Position numbers and translations under genes: made by a program
In this document: positions 1 to 7,362 of the stretch, in pieces
Layout of the letters: each line of letters begins with the position of its first letter
Numbering within the stretch: the stretch's first letter is position 1
The notes under the pieces: model-generated
The model's input: only the letters and a program-made list of their open reading frames with translations
Told to the model about the DNA's origin: nothing
Databases searched by the model: none
Assembly: GCA_035506295.1 (NCBI GenBank)
Contig: DATJPR010000039.1
Coordinates: 1-15,830, forward strand
Reading direction: 5' to 3'
DNA from: DATJPR01 sp035506295
Lineage (GTDB): Bacteria; Bacteroidota; Ignavibacteria; UBA10030; UBA6906
DNA length: 15,830 nucleotides

Positions 1-347
1 GCATAACTCCGCCTCCCGTGATCTACCTTGTGACGGCGGGCTCATTGACGATTGCGGCGGTGATAGGCTGGTGGAAGTCGTGGAGAGAATTGCGAGAGAC
101 GGGCATCATTCTCGGTGCGGGAATTGTTCTTGTAGTGATCGCCTCTCTCTATTATACTCTTACTCATCCAGCCGGCTCGATTACCAGCTGGGGGAAGAAT
201 CTGTATTGCGTTCTTCCGTTCTTCTCGATCGGATTTGCCTTCGGGTGGGAGAAGGCATTTCGATCCGGAAAGGCAATTTCGATTGCGGGCATTTCCCTTA
301 TGATCATCGGTTGTGGGTGGGCTGCGTATCGGCTGACCACGCTCTAG
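1..347 (+). CDS. 3' fragment of an unidentified multi-pass membrane protein
   Basis: The reading frame is open from the window edge (first full codon at base 3) to a TAG at 345-347, so the gene probably starts upstream. A GTG at 18 could be a start, but no Shine-Dalgarno sequence precedes it. The visible 114 or so residues contain about four hydrophobic segments (roughly residues 6-24, 36-55, 68-85 and 93-112, counting from base 3). Short basic or aromatic loops such as KSWRELRE and GWEKAFRSGK separate them, which is typical of an integral inner-membrane protein. No catalytic motif is visible and I do not recognise the family. It could be the C-terminal part of a transporter or a polytopic glycosyltransferase. 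It is followed by a 67-base gap before the M16 operon. Confidence 0.6.
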   Translation, partial: ITPPPVIYLVTAGSLTIAAVIGWWKSWRELRETGIILGAGIVLVVIASLYYTLTHPAGSITSWGKNLYCVLPFFSIGFAFGWEKAFRSGKAISIAGISLMIIGCGWAAYRLTTL

Positions 348-414
348 CCGGCTCGTCGAACAGTGTTTGGACAATTCATGCCTTCGATTTTCACACAATC
401 ATTGAGGATGCGTT

Positions 415-1752
415 ATGCAGCGTCTAGGAGCGATTGTCGCCATGCTGGTCTTCCTCCTTGCGGGAGCCCGACTCGCCGTGGCTGACTCTATCTTCCCTTA
501 TGCCTACAGGACCGAGGTCCTGCCCAACGGGCTCAAGATCATCATGGTCCCGATGGACAGCCCGGGGCTTGTCGCCTACTACTCTATTGTCAGGACCGGC
601 AGCCGAGACGAAGTCGAGCCGGGGAAATCCGGCTTCGCCCACTTCTTTGAGCACATGATGTTCCGCGGGACGAAAAATTATCCGGCGGGCGTCTACGACA
701 GCATTATCACCTCGATCGGTGCGGACGCAAATGCTTACACGACGGATGACTACACCGCTTTTCACTTGAACTTCGCCACGGAAGATTTGAAGAAGGTGAT
801 CGAGCTCGAGAGCGACAGGTTCCAGAACTTGTACTATGAGAAACCCGCCTTTCAAACCGAAGCGGGTGCGGTGTACGGCGAATACCGGAAGAGCATCACC
901 AGTCCGTATGCCGTGCTCGAAGAGAAGATGCAGGACCTTGCCTACGACGTCCATACGTACAAGCACACCACAATCGGTTTCGAGGCGGACATCAAGGCGA
1001 TGCCGGAGCAATACGACTACAGCCTTTCCTTTTTCCACCGGTTCTACCGGCCGGAGAATGTGGTAATCGTCATCGCCGGGGATTTCGACGAGGCGAAGGT
1101 GATGGAGTGGATTACCAACGACTATGGCGCGTGGCAGCCCGGCTATAAGGCTCCCGCGGTCATCCAGGAACCCGAGCAACATGGCCCGCGCTCGGCGGAA
1201 GTCACCTATCCCGGCAAGACCCTCCCCATTGTCGAAATCGGGTACAAAGGCGCCGCCTTCGATCCTGCCAGCACCCAATATGTCGCCGCGATGCTTCTCG
1301 GAGAGCTCGCGTTCGGCGAGACGAGCGATCTCTACAAGAAGCTGTACATCAAAGAGCAGAAGGTGGAGTTCATCCAGGCGAATATCCCGATGAACCGCGA
1401 TGTCCCGTTGTTTGCCATCTATTCGATGGTCAAGAATGCTGCAGACATCCCGTATGTTGAGGACGAAGTGTACAAAACCATCCAGCAGTATCAGACCACG
1501 CCTGTCAGCACACAGCGTCTCGGGGACCTCACGAAGCGGCTGAAGTACAGCTTTCTGATGCACCTCGATACGCCGGACCATGTGGCCGGAGGCGTCGCGC
1601 GGATCGTCGCGTTGACCGGAGGCCTGGGCGCGATAGACCGTCTCTACACGACAATGGCGGCGATCACCCCGCAGGACATCATTGCAGCGGCGAGGGAGTT
1701 TTTTGTTCCCGATCATCGAACGGTCGTCGTCGTGAAAGGAGCACAGTCATGA
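415..1752 (+). CDS. M16 family zinc metallopeptidase, catalytic subunit (HxxEH-bearing)
   Basis: A 445-residue exported peptidase of the pitrilysin/MPP-like M16 family, predicted to cut peptides in the periplasm or envelope. A signal peptide is clear (hydrophobic core about residues 7-18, likely cleavage after AVA at 21-23). The inverted zinc motif is HFFEH, with H76, E79 (catalytic base) and H80. The third zinc ligand is most likely E156 in GEYRKS, at the usual family distance. The C-terminal half (about 215-445) is the second M16 domain. At the place where an active M16 chain has the Arg/Tyr pair, this one reads LYKKLYIKEQKVEF (306-319), so that Arg is missing. Length is normal for a single-unit M16B protein. 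The start has GAGGA at 404-408, six bases upstream. The stop overlaps the next gene by ATGA, implying translational coupling to its partner subunit. Confidence 0.93.
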   Translation: MQRLGAIVAMLVFLLAGARLAVADSIFPYAYRTEVLPNGLKIIMVPMDSPGLVAYYSIVRTGSRDEVEPGKSGFAHFFEHMMFRGTKNYPAGVYDSIITSIGADANAYTTDDYTAFHLNFATEDLKKVIELESDRFQNLYYEKPAFQTEAGAVYGEYRKSITSPYAVLEEKMQDLAYDVHTYKHTTIGFEADIKAMPEQYDYSLSFFHRFYRPENVVIVIAGDFDEAKVMEWITNDYGAWQPGYKAPAVIQEPEQHGPRSAEVTYPGKTLPIVEIGYKGAAFDPASTQYVAAMLLGELAFGETSDLYKKLYIKEQKVEFIQANIPMNRDVPLFAIYSMVKNAADIPYVEDEVYKTIQQYQTTPVSTQRLGDLTKRLKYSFLMHLDTPDHVAGGVARIVALTGGLGAIDRLYTTMAAITPQDIIAAAREFFVPDHRTVVVVKGAQS

Positions 1753-3245
1753 AACATGCACTGCTGTGCGTCGCCCTACTCTCCATCCTCGCGTCCACGT
1801 CTTTGGGAGGGCCCATCGTGTCTCAAGACCAGTTCGTTCTGCTCCCCGTGAAGAACGATCCCACCATCTCGTTCCGCTTTGTCTTCCTTGCCGGGTCACA
1901 GTGTGATCCGCAGGGCAAGGAAGGACTGGCAGCGATCACGGCGAGCATGCTCACCGATGCAGCGACGACGAGAAATTCCTATGAGGCGGTGTTGGACAAG
2001 CTCTACCCTCTTGCCGCGAGCTATTCCGCCTCCGTGTCGGTGGAACAATCGGTGATCTACGGTCGCGTCCACAGGGATAATCTGAAGGAGTACTACCCTC
2101 TGCTCATGGACGCCGTTCTCCGCCCTGCGTTCAAGCAGGACGATCTTGACCGGATTAAGAGTCAGGCTGTCAGCTATCTGGAGAACACGCTCCGGTATTC
2201 CAGCGACGAAGAGCTCGGCAAGGCGGTCCTATATTCCACCATCTTCCAGGGGACGGGATACGGTCATATCACCGATGGGCTGGTGTCGAGCGTGAAGAGC
2301 ATTACCCTCGACGACGTACGCAGTTTCTATGAGCATTACTATACAGCATCGAACGCCACGATCGGCGTAGGAGGAGGATACGACCAGGGTCTTCTCGACG
2401 CGCTTGCCACGGATTTTGCACAGCTGCCTGCGGGGATGCCGACGATCCCGCCGGCGCCGAAGCCCGCTCTTCAGCCCGGCATGCACGTCGTGATCGTCGA
2501 CAAGGATGCGCCTGCCACCGCCTTCAGCATGGGATTTCCCATCGACGTGGTGCGGGGACAGAAGGACTGGTATCCTCTTGCGCTCGCAACATCCTGGCTC
2601 GGTGAACACCGGAACTCAAGCAGCCACCTGTATCAGGTCATCCGCGAGCGCCGCGGCCTGAACTACGGCGACTATGCATACATCGAGAACTTCCCGAACG
2701 GCGGCATGCGGACGGTGCCACCGCAGAACGTCGCGCGGCGCGACCAGATCTTCGAGATCTGGATACGACCGGTCCCGAACGAGACCAGGTTCTTCGCGCT
2801 GCGTGCGGCCTTGCGTGAATTCAAGCATCTCGTCGAGCATGGGCTGACGCAATCCGAATTCGATCTCACGCGGAGTTTTCTCTCCAAGTATATTCTGCAT
2901 TTCGCGCCGACGACAATGGAACGACTCGGGTACGCGCTTGATGACAGGTTCTACCATATTCCGGGGAGTCATCTTGCGATGTACCGGGATGCGCTCAAGA
3001 CCATGACGTTGTCGGATGTCAACACCGCCATCAAACAGCATTTCCAGTACGGCACGATGGTCATCGCCGCGGTGACAAAAGATGCGGCGTCGTTCAAGGA
3101 TGCTCTTTTGAAGGACTCACCGAGTCCGATCACGTACAAGACGCCGAAGCCGGAGAGCGTCCTGACCGAAGACAAGCAAATCGAAACCTTCCCCGTCCAG
3201 GTGAAAAGCGTGGATGTGGTAAAGGTGGAGGATCTCTTCAAATAG
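1749..3245 (+). CDS. M16 family peptidase-like protein, zinc-less partner subunit
   Basis: A 498-residue M16-fold protein with an N-terminal signal peptide (hydrophobic residues 4-20, cleavage near SLG-GP). The zinc motif is lost: aligned to GFAHFFEHMM of the preceding gene it reads GLAAITASML, so the two His and the Glu become A62, S66 and A65. In the C-terminal half it keeps LYQVIRERRGLNYGDYAY with R299 and Y306, the spacing of the M16 Arg/Tyr pair that binds the substrate backbone. Within the family, heterodimers are known in which one chain supplies zinc and the other the Arg/Tyr (mitochondrial processing peptidase-like and Sphingomonas-type pairs). This chain is therefore inferred to complete the active site of the upstream subunit. 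The ATG lies inside the upstream stop (ATGA), so near equimolar expression is expected. Confidence 0.92.
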   Translation: MKHALLCVALLSILASTSLGGPIVSQDQFVLLPVKNDPTISFRFVFLAGSQCDPQGKEGLAAITASMLTDAATTRNSYEAVLDKLYPLAASYSASVSVEQSVIYGRVHRDNLKEYYPLLMDAVLRPAFKQDDLDRIKSQAVSYLENTLRYSSDEELGKAVLYSTIFQGTGYGHITDGLVSSVKSITLDDVRSFYEHYYTASNATIGVGGGYDQGLLDALATDFAQLPAGMPTIPPAPKPALQPGMHVVIVDKDAPATAFSMGFPIDVVRGQKDWYPLALATSWLGEHRNSSSHLYQVIRERRGLNYGDYAYIENFPNGGMRTVPPQNVARRDQIFEIWIRPVPNETRFFALRAALREFKHLVEHGLTQSEFDLTRSFLSKYILHFAPTTMERLGYALDDRFYHIPGSHLAMYRDALKTMTLSDVNTAIKQHFQYGTMVIAAVTKDAASFKDALLKDSPSPITYKTPKPESVLTEDKQIETFPVQVKSVDVVKVEDLFK

Positions 3246-3270
3246 GAATGGAAACCAGCAAGGAGAGACC

Positions 3271-3468
3271 ATGAAAGAGTACAAGGTGATGACGCAGAAG
3301 GACAGGTTCTTCGGAGGCAAATTTGATCCGGAGAAGCTGGAGGAAGCAATCAACTCCTACGCCGCGCAGGGGTGGGAGGTCGTCGGCATCGCGACCGCGG
3401 CCATTTCCGCGATGAGCAGCGCGCGGGATGAGATTATCGTCGTGTTTGAGAGGGAGAAGAAATCGTAG
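3271..3468 (+). CDS. DUF4177 family small protein
   Basis: A 65-residue soluble protein with the DUF4177 pattern: EYKVMTQKDRFFGGKFDPEKLEEAINSYAAQGWEVVGI, then a short loop and a final strand EIIVVFEREKK. The usual member of this family is 50-80 residues long, so this is full length. The role is not known; the fold is a small beta-alpha-beta unit with no catalytic residues evident. An excellent Shine-Dalgarno AGGAGAG (3261-3267) precedes the ATG. It begins 25 bases after the second M16 gene, so it is probably the third gene of that operon, although the functional link is unknown. The 13-base repeat array starts 46 bases after its stop codon. Confidence 0.85.
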   Translation: MKEYKVMTQKDRFFGGKFDPEKLEEAINSYAAQGWEVVGIATAAISAMSSARDEIIVVFEREKKS

Positions 3469-3513
3469 GGGCGGCAGAAGGGAGATTATAAGGAAATTTC
3501 AGAGTATTCCAGA

Positions 3514-3663
3514 GTCAGACTGATAAGTCAGACTTGTGCGTATGACAGGTAAGTCTGACTAAGATGTCTGACATGTTGGTCTGTCATCCAAGTCTGACAC
3601 ACAAGTCTGACTTGTAAGTATGACTCCTAAGTCTGACATGTGAGTTTGTCAAGTGTGCCCGAC
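3514..3663 (+). repeat. 13-base-period GTCWGAC array, locus 1 (11 units plus one degenerate)
   Basis: Heptamers start at 3514, 3527, 3540, 3553, 3566, 3579, 3592, 3605, 3618, 3631 and 3644, exactly 13 bases apart each time, with a decayed twelfth (GCCCGAC) at 3657. Seven are exact GTCWGAC (W = A in the first two, T later). The others are GTATGAC twice, GTCTGTC and GTTTGTC. The six-base spacers are AT-rich and differ from one another (TGATAA, TTGTGC, AGGTAA, TAAGAT and so on). GTCWGAC is a palindrome around W, so A-centred and T-centred units are complements of each other. AGTCAGACTT (3526-3535) and AAGTCTGACT (3551-3560) would pair over ten bases in RNA. Function is unknown: operator array, terminator or 3'-UTR element are all possible. 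Confidence 0.95.
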
Positions 3664-4051
3664 TGGCGACTTTTGGTTTTTCTGCTAATTCTCAACCCCA
3701 CGATTAGCCCCTCCGCTAAACTTTCCACATCTTTCGTCGATAATATATGTACGTCCCCTGCCATTTTCCCGGGACCCACTCTCTCTCACAAAATCACTAG
3801 CGCCCCACATGGAACGACGGTGCCTTTCCACAAGTCGAGATCGGTCAACCTGCGCGGGAGATGCGTGCAGAATGCTCACCTTGTTTGAACCTCACGAGAG
3901 ATTCGGAGAGCGAGAGAGAGCGATTGAAGAAGCGGAGGAACGTCAGGACACGATTCGCTGGTGGGTTGTGCCCCACGTCGATGAACTTCGGGGACAGAGC
4001 CTCAGGTCGCGGCCGACCCTACGACACCGCTGAGAGCAAGAGAAACCGATC
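3664..4051. other. Non-coding stretch between the repeat array and the convergent DUF2752 gene
   Basis: About 390 bases with no convincing gene. The short reading frames on both strands have low-complexity, Arg/Ser-rich translations and no start signal. An AT-rich spot, TAATATATGT at 3741-3750, stands out from the GC-rich surroundings but has no partner -35 box at good spacing. CTCTCTCTC (3779-3787) is complementary to GAGAGAGAG (3912-3920) and could close a structure of about 140 bases. That is simple-sequence pairing and weak evidence for an RNA gene. No tRNA, 4.5S, tmRNA or RNase P signature was found. Confidence 0.5.
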
Positions 4052-4492
4052 TCAACCGGGAAGCACGAGACGAAGTCCTGTGACTTCAACGAGCAGCCGA
4101 ATGCTACCGTAGAGTATCCAGACTGCAGCGAATCCCGATACCAGCCACAACCGCACGCTGCGATTCTTAAGCAATGCCGTTCCGTTCGCAGATGCCGCTT
4201 CCCGGATCCAGGTCAGCGAAACCCCGATCGCCAATCCGAGAATGATCGGGCCCATCACATGAAAACGCATCGCGGTGACAATGTCACCGTGCACTGCAAA
4301 CAGCAACGACCGCGTCAATCCGCAGCCGAAACAGTCGAGACCGGTGAGAGCGTGGAACGGACAGGCCACACCAAAGCCGTGCGTCGGAACCAGCGAGTAC
4401 ACCAACGCCCACCCAAGAAGGATGGCAACTGCCCCCGCCGCCCGCAGCAGACGTCGGCTCGGATCCAGAGCAAGTGTGGCCTGTGCATTCAT
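4052..4492 (-). CDS. DUF2752 family membrane protein
   Basis: A 146-residue inner-membrane protein with the DUF2752 signature CPFHALTGLDCFGCGLTR: C44-P, then T50-G51, C54, C57-G and T60-R61. The cysteines could bind a metal or form a disulfide, but no member has a role I can name with confidence. Hydrophobic segments are at about residues 17-36, 62-69 (short), 77-95 and 113-134. It starts 10 bases after the stop of the upstream membrane-protein gene on the same strand, so the two are co-transcribed. The Shine-Dalgarno is weak (GGAG 15 bases upstream), which suggests coupling to the upstream gene's termination. Its 3' end faces the + strand repeat region. Confidence 0.85.
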   Translation of the reverse strand: MNAQATLALDPSRRLLRAAGAVAILLGWALVYSLVPTHGFGVACPFHALTGLDCFGCGLTRSLLFAVHGDIVTAMRFHVMGPIILGLAIGVSLTWIREAASANGTALLKNRSVRLWLVSGFAAVWILYGSIRLLVEVTGLRLVLPG

Positions 4493-4502
4493 GGAAGATC
4501 GA

Positions 4503-5411
4503 TTACTGCTCCGGGAAGATCTTGAACTCCGGCCCGAACTGCTCCAGGAATTCTACACTGAACGCGCGCATGGCATAGGTGATGGGGAGCAGAGCCACAT
4601 CCCCGATATACGGGATGGCCAGGAAGATAAACCCGATGCAACACGTGAGAAATCCCACCACGATGACCGCGATGACGACAATCGTCATAATGACGAAGTA
4701 GAACAGACTGTAGAGAACGAACTGCGCCGGATGCGCAGCAAGAACCTGCACGAGGCGGCTCCACGCTTCCATCACCTTGATCCGCTCCTTGTACATGATG
4801 GGGACGACGAAACTGGTAAGGAGAAGATCGACAAAACATGCGCCGATGAGAATCCCGGAGAGCCCGAGGAGCATCCAGAGTCCGGGCCGAAGCAATCGTA
4901 TCGGATCCTCGTAGACGATGTAAATGCTGTGCAGAGCGGTAAAGCACTCGGCGAGGTAGATGATCAGAATGGAAACGACCACAAAACCGAAAAGCAGGCT
5001 CCAGCCAAACAAGGAGTTTGCGTCCGCGGCGTATTCACGCCAGGGTCTCGCGACTTCGGCACGGGCCTGGACGACGTTGTCGAGGAACATGAATTTCCCA
5101 CGTGAGCTCACCCAGACAAAGACCACCCCGAGCAGGATCAGGGTGAACGCGCCGATGACGATAAGAGCCATCCAGCCAGGATGACCGATGATCCATTCCG
5201 TGGCATCCTGGGGGAAGTTCATGAACCGGTCCCAGTCCATCCTCTCACTCGAGTTCCACCCTCCATGATTCCCGCCGTGACAGTCGGTCAGGCCGGCAAG
5301 AAACGCCGTGAAACCCAGGACCAACCACTTTCGGAAATCGAAAGGCTTGAACAACGTTGATTTCATTCTATTCCAACCCCTGATGAGGGGCTCTACGTAT
5401 TCAATGGTCAT
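4503..5411 (-). CDS. Six-segment integral membrane protein, uncharacterised (DUF7544-like)
   Basis: A 302-residue protein beginning with a cytosolic amphipathic stretch, FKPFDFRKWLVLGFTAFLAGL (21-41). That opening, a 'PFD..KWL.LGF.AFLA' pattern, is shared by a widespread uncharacterised membrane family (DUF7544-like; the family name is from memory). Further hydrophobic segments are at about 79-101, 135-157, 176-203, 230-257 and 259-279. The segment at 42-60 is rich in His, Gly and Asn (DCHGGNHGG) and might bind metal. No enzyme motif is visible. The start ATG at 5411 has GGAG five bases upstream. It is the first gene of a two-gene unit with the DUF2752 protein. A candidate promoter lies about 100 bases upstream. 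Confidence 0.75.
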   Translation of the reverse strand: MTIEYVEPLIRGWNRMKSTLFKPFDFRKWLVLGFTAFLAGLTDCHGGNHGGWNSSERMDWDRFMNFPQDATEWIIGHPGWMALIVIGAFTLILLGVVFVWVSSRGKFMFLDNVVQARAEVARPWREYAADANSLFGWSLLFGFVVVSILIIYLAECFTALHSIYIVYEDPIRLLRPGLWMLLGLSGILIGACFVDLLLTSFVVPIMYKERIKVMEAWSRLVQVLAAHPAQFVLYSLFYFVIMTIVVIAVIVVGFLTCCIGFIFLAIPYIGDVALLPITYAMRAFSVEFLEQFGPEFKIFPEQ

Positions 5412-5514
5412 GGATACTCCATTGGCGTGAGACGAAGACTTAGGGAAAGAACGAAGAAGACCGGGTGCTGCTTCTGCTGGTTTGGAAGGCTACAAATGCA
5501 CGCACTACCGCTGA

Positions 5515-5543
5515 ATAATAGTGAGTTTCATCGACTGAGTAAA
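5515..5543 (-). promoter_or_regulatory. Candidate sigma-70-type promoter for the 5411-4052 operon
   Basis: On the - strand, TTTACT (5538-5543) and TATTAT (5515-5520) are separated by 17 bases. These match TTGACA and TATAAT at four and five of six positions. Transcription would leave a leader of about 95 bases before the ATG at 5411. Seen by eye only. Confidence 0.4.
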
Positions 5544-5771
5544 CATCGAAAGGAACTATTGCGCAGTTTTTTTTGAACGGAAAGAGCCGTGGTATTTCGG
5601 GTTATTTATCTGCTTTACCGCGGAGCGGCAAGATTGCACTTCTGTCCGAAGAGGAGTGAGCCCGGAAGACGCGGTAGACTTCAGTTTCCTCCGATCGAAC
5701 TGTTGAACAATTCCCTGAATTTGCTTTCCTTGGACTCCATTCCTTCAACCTCTTGAACAGGGATTCTTCCG
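5544..5771. other. Divergent intergenic region upstream of the cyclic-nucleotide-binding gene
   Basis: This is the remainder of the 360-base gap between the divergent genes at 5411 and 5772. It holds a run of eight T (5567-5574), followed by TTG (5573-5575) and TATTTC (5593-5598). That is a weak candidate for a Bacteroidota-style + strand promoter. AGGGA (5759-5763), eight bases before the ATG at 5772, is a plausible ribosome binding site. No operator palindrome or RNA structure was convincing. Confidence 0.35.
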
Positions 5772-6314
5772 ATGACGACACCCTGGGATCGCCTCCTCGG
5801 TGCACGCGTAGAAAACGGTCAGCGCAAGCCGCCTTTCACCGCGGTTCTTTCCCGTGTTCCGATCTTCGAAAACTTGAGCAAGCACGAACTCGCCTCGATT
5901 GACAGAATACTTCATCGACGGGAGTACCTGCCGGACGAGATTGTCTTCCGACAGGGAGAGCCCGGCATGGGGATGTACGTCGTCCAAACCGGGAAAGTTG
6001 CGATCGTCTCGGAGCCGCAGAACCAGCAGCTTTATGAGATGCAGGAGGGAGATTTCTTCGGCGAGGTCGCTCTCCTTGATGAAGGCCCTCGCTCTGCCAC
6101 AGCCGTCGCCCGCTCGAGTTGCACGCTCCTCGGCTTCTTCCAGCCGGACCTCTTCGATCTCATCAGTCGAAACCCTCGTCTCGGCGTGAAGGTGGTCCTG
6201 AGTGTTGCCCGGCACGTGGGCGTTCGGTTGCGCCAGGCGGATGATTGGGTGACTGCCTTGACGGTGGAGCTTGAGGCATTGCGGAAGAAGCACACCCGGC
6301 ACGAAGAAGGATAA
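5772..6314 (+). CDS. Cyclic nucleotide-binding domain protein without an output domain
   Basis: A 180-residue protein made of one CNMP-binding (CAP-type) domain at about residues 24-140. The phosphate-binding cassette is GDFFGEVALLDEGPRSATAVA (93-113). E98 and R107 are in place to contact the ribose and cyclic phosphate, so ligand binding looks intact. After the domain there is only a short helical tail (about 141-180), with no helix-turn-helix, kinase or channel segment, so it is not a CRP/FNR-type transcription factor. It probably acts by protein contact. It ends seven bases before the AI-2E-family permease start, which makes that permease a natural candidate for control. That link is inferred from position only. 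Confidence 0.88.
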   Translation: MTTPWDRLLGARVENGQRKPPFTAVLSRVPIFENLSKHELASIDRILHRREYLPDEIVFRQGEPGMGMYVVQTGKVAIVSEPQNQQLYEMQEGDFFGEVALLDEGPRSATAVARSSCTLLGFFQPDLFDLISRNPRLGVKVVLSVARHVGVRLRQADDWVTALTVELEALRKKHTRHEEG

Positions 6315-6321
6315 TGCCACC

Positions 6322-7362
6322 ATGCTCGGATTTCAGTCACGTCATACCGGCGGATTCATCGCGTTCCTGATCGGCATCCTCTCGCTCGTCACGATTTTGT
6401 ACAGCGGCGGAGTGGGGGAGACCGTCGCCGTGGCGCTGCTGCTCGCCTACATCCTCAATCCCGTCGTGACACGACTTGAATACCGTGGGATCAACCGGGG
6501 ATTGGCGGCGGGCCTGCTCCTCCTGGGGGTGCTCGGCACCGGGGCGCTGATCTGGCTCATTGTCTCTCCGATCGCCGCACAGCAGCTGCAGTCGATGAAC
6601 ACAGGAAACGCCTCCGCCCAGGCCCATCGCATCGTCGACAATGTGCAGAATTTTCTCGATACGCGTTTCAATTATCTCGGACTCGCCAAGGTCGACCTGA
6701 ATTTAGAGATCAGCCGTTTCAAGGCCGACATGGCCGAACGGATCCCTGCCGCGCTTCTCGAAAGCTCCATTTCCTTCGTGATTGCGCTCGTGATGATTCC
6801 CTTCCTGATGTTCTTCTTTCTAAAGGACGGGAGCCAGATCAAGCGGTACTTCATCGGGCTTGTCCCCAACCGCTATTTTGAATTCGCGATGGATCTTCTC
6901 TACAAGATGGACACCCAGCTCGGCAATTATCTCCGCGGCCAGTTTCTCGATGCGCTCGTGTTCGGCATCCTGACCACGATCGCGCTCTGGATACTTGGCG
7001 TCCCGTTCTTTGTCTACATTGGACTTTTCGCCGGGCTTGCGAACCTCATCCCGTTCATCGGTCCGATCGCCGGCGCATCACTCGCTGCGGTATCGGTCGT
7101 CGTGGAACAGGGGGACCTTGGCAGGGTGTGGTCCGTGATCGTGGCATTCATCATCCTCAAGCTCGTCGACGATTTCGTTGTTCAACCGATCGCCGTCGGC
7201 AAGACCGTGGACATTCACCCGATCGCGGTGGCGCTGGGCATTATCGTGGCGGGGCACTTCTTCGGGGTGATCGGGATGTTGCTGGTGGTTCCGTTCACCG
7301 GGTTCATGAAGGTGGTGCTTGAGGAGAGTGTGCAGACCTACCGGAAGTATAAGTTCGACTGA
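6322..7362 (+). CDS. AI-2E family transporter (PF01594-type permease)
   Basis: A 346-residue polytopic membrane protein. The start is set at the ATG 6322 rather than an upstream in-frame codon that would overlap the previous gene, because AGAAGGA (6305-6311) lies 10 bases before it. Family features are clear: an N-terminal pair of membrane segments with LLLAYILNPVVTRLE, a middle soluble helical stretch (about 85-145), then GQFLDALVFGILTTIALWILGVP, the NLIPFIGP motif, and a C-terminal DDFVVQPIAVGKTVDIHP block with GMLLVVPFTG. Members export small molecules or act as Na+/H+ antiporters; autoinducer-2 export is only one assigned role, so the substrate is open here. It is co-transcribed with the cyclic-nucleotide-binding protein. 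Its last 59 bases overlap the convergent gene on the - strand. Confidence 0.9.
   Translation: MLGFQSRHTGGFIAFLIGILSLVTILYSGGVGETVAVALLLAYILNPVVTRLEYRGINRGLAAGLLLLGVLGTGALIWLIVSPIAAQQLQSMNTGNASAQAHRIVDNVQNFLDTRFNYLGLAKVDLNLEISRFKADMAERIPAALLESSISFVIALVMIPFLMFFFLKDGSQIKRYFIGLVPNRYFEFAMDLLYKMDTQLGNYLRGQFLDALVFGILTTIALWILGVPFFVYIGLFAGLANLIPFIGPIAGASLAAVSVVVEQGDLGRVWSVIVAFIILKLVDDFVVQPIAVGKTVDIHPIAVALGIIVAGHFFGVIGMLLVVPFTGFMKVVLEESVQTYRKYKFD

Noticed and set aside
424..1716. Long open frame (430 codons) on the - strand opposite the M16 catalytic gene
   Set aside because: It is the antisense shadow of a strongly supported gene. Its Arg/Asp/Leu-rich translation has no motif, a known effect of GC-rich codon use.
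3514..3663. CRISPR array
   Set aside because: The repeated unit is seven bases with six-base spacers, far too short, and no cas gene is present.
3809..4033. Small + strand gene in the 3664-4051 gap
   Set aside because: No ribosome binding site; Arg/Glu-rich translation without any recognisable pattern.
4275..5105. 276-codon open frame on the + strand
   Set aside because: Antisense to two membrane-protein genes with clear hydrophobic segments and the DUF2752 motif; the translation is charged low complexity.
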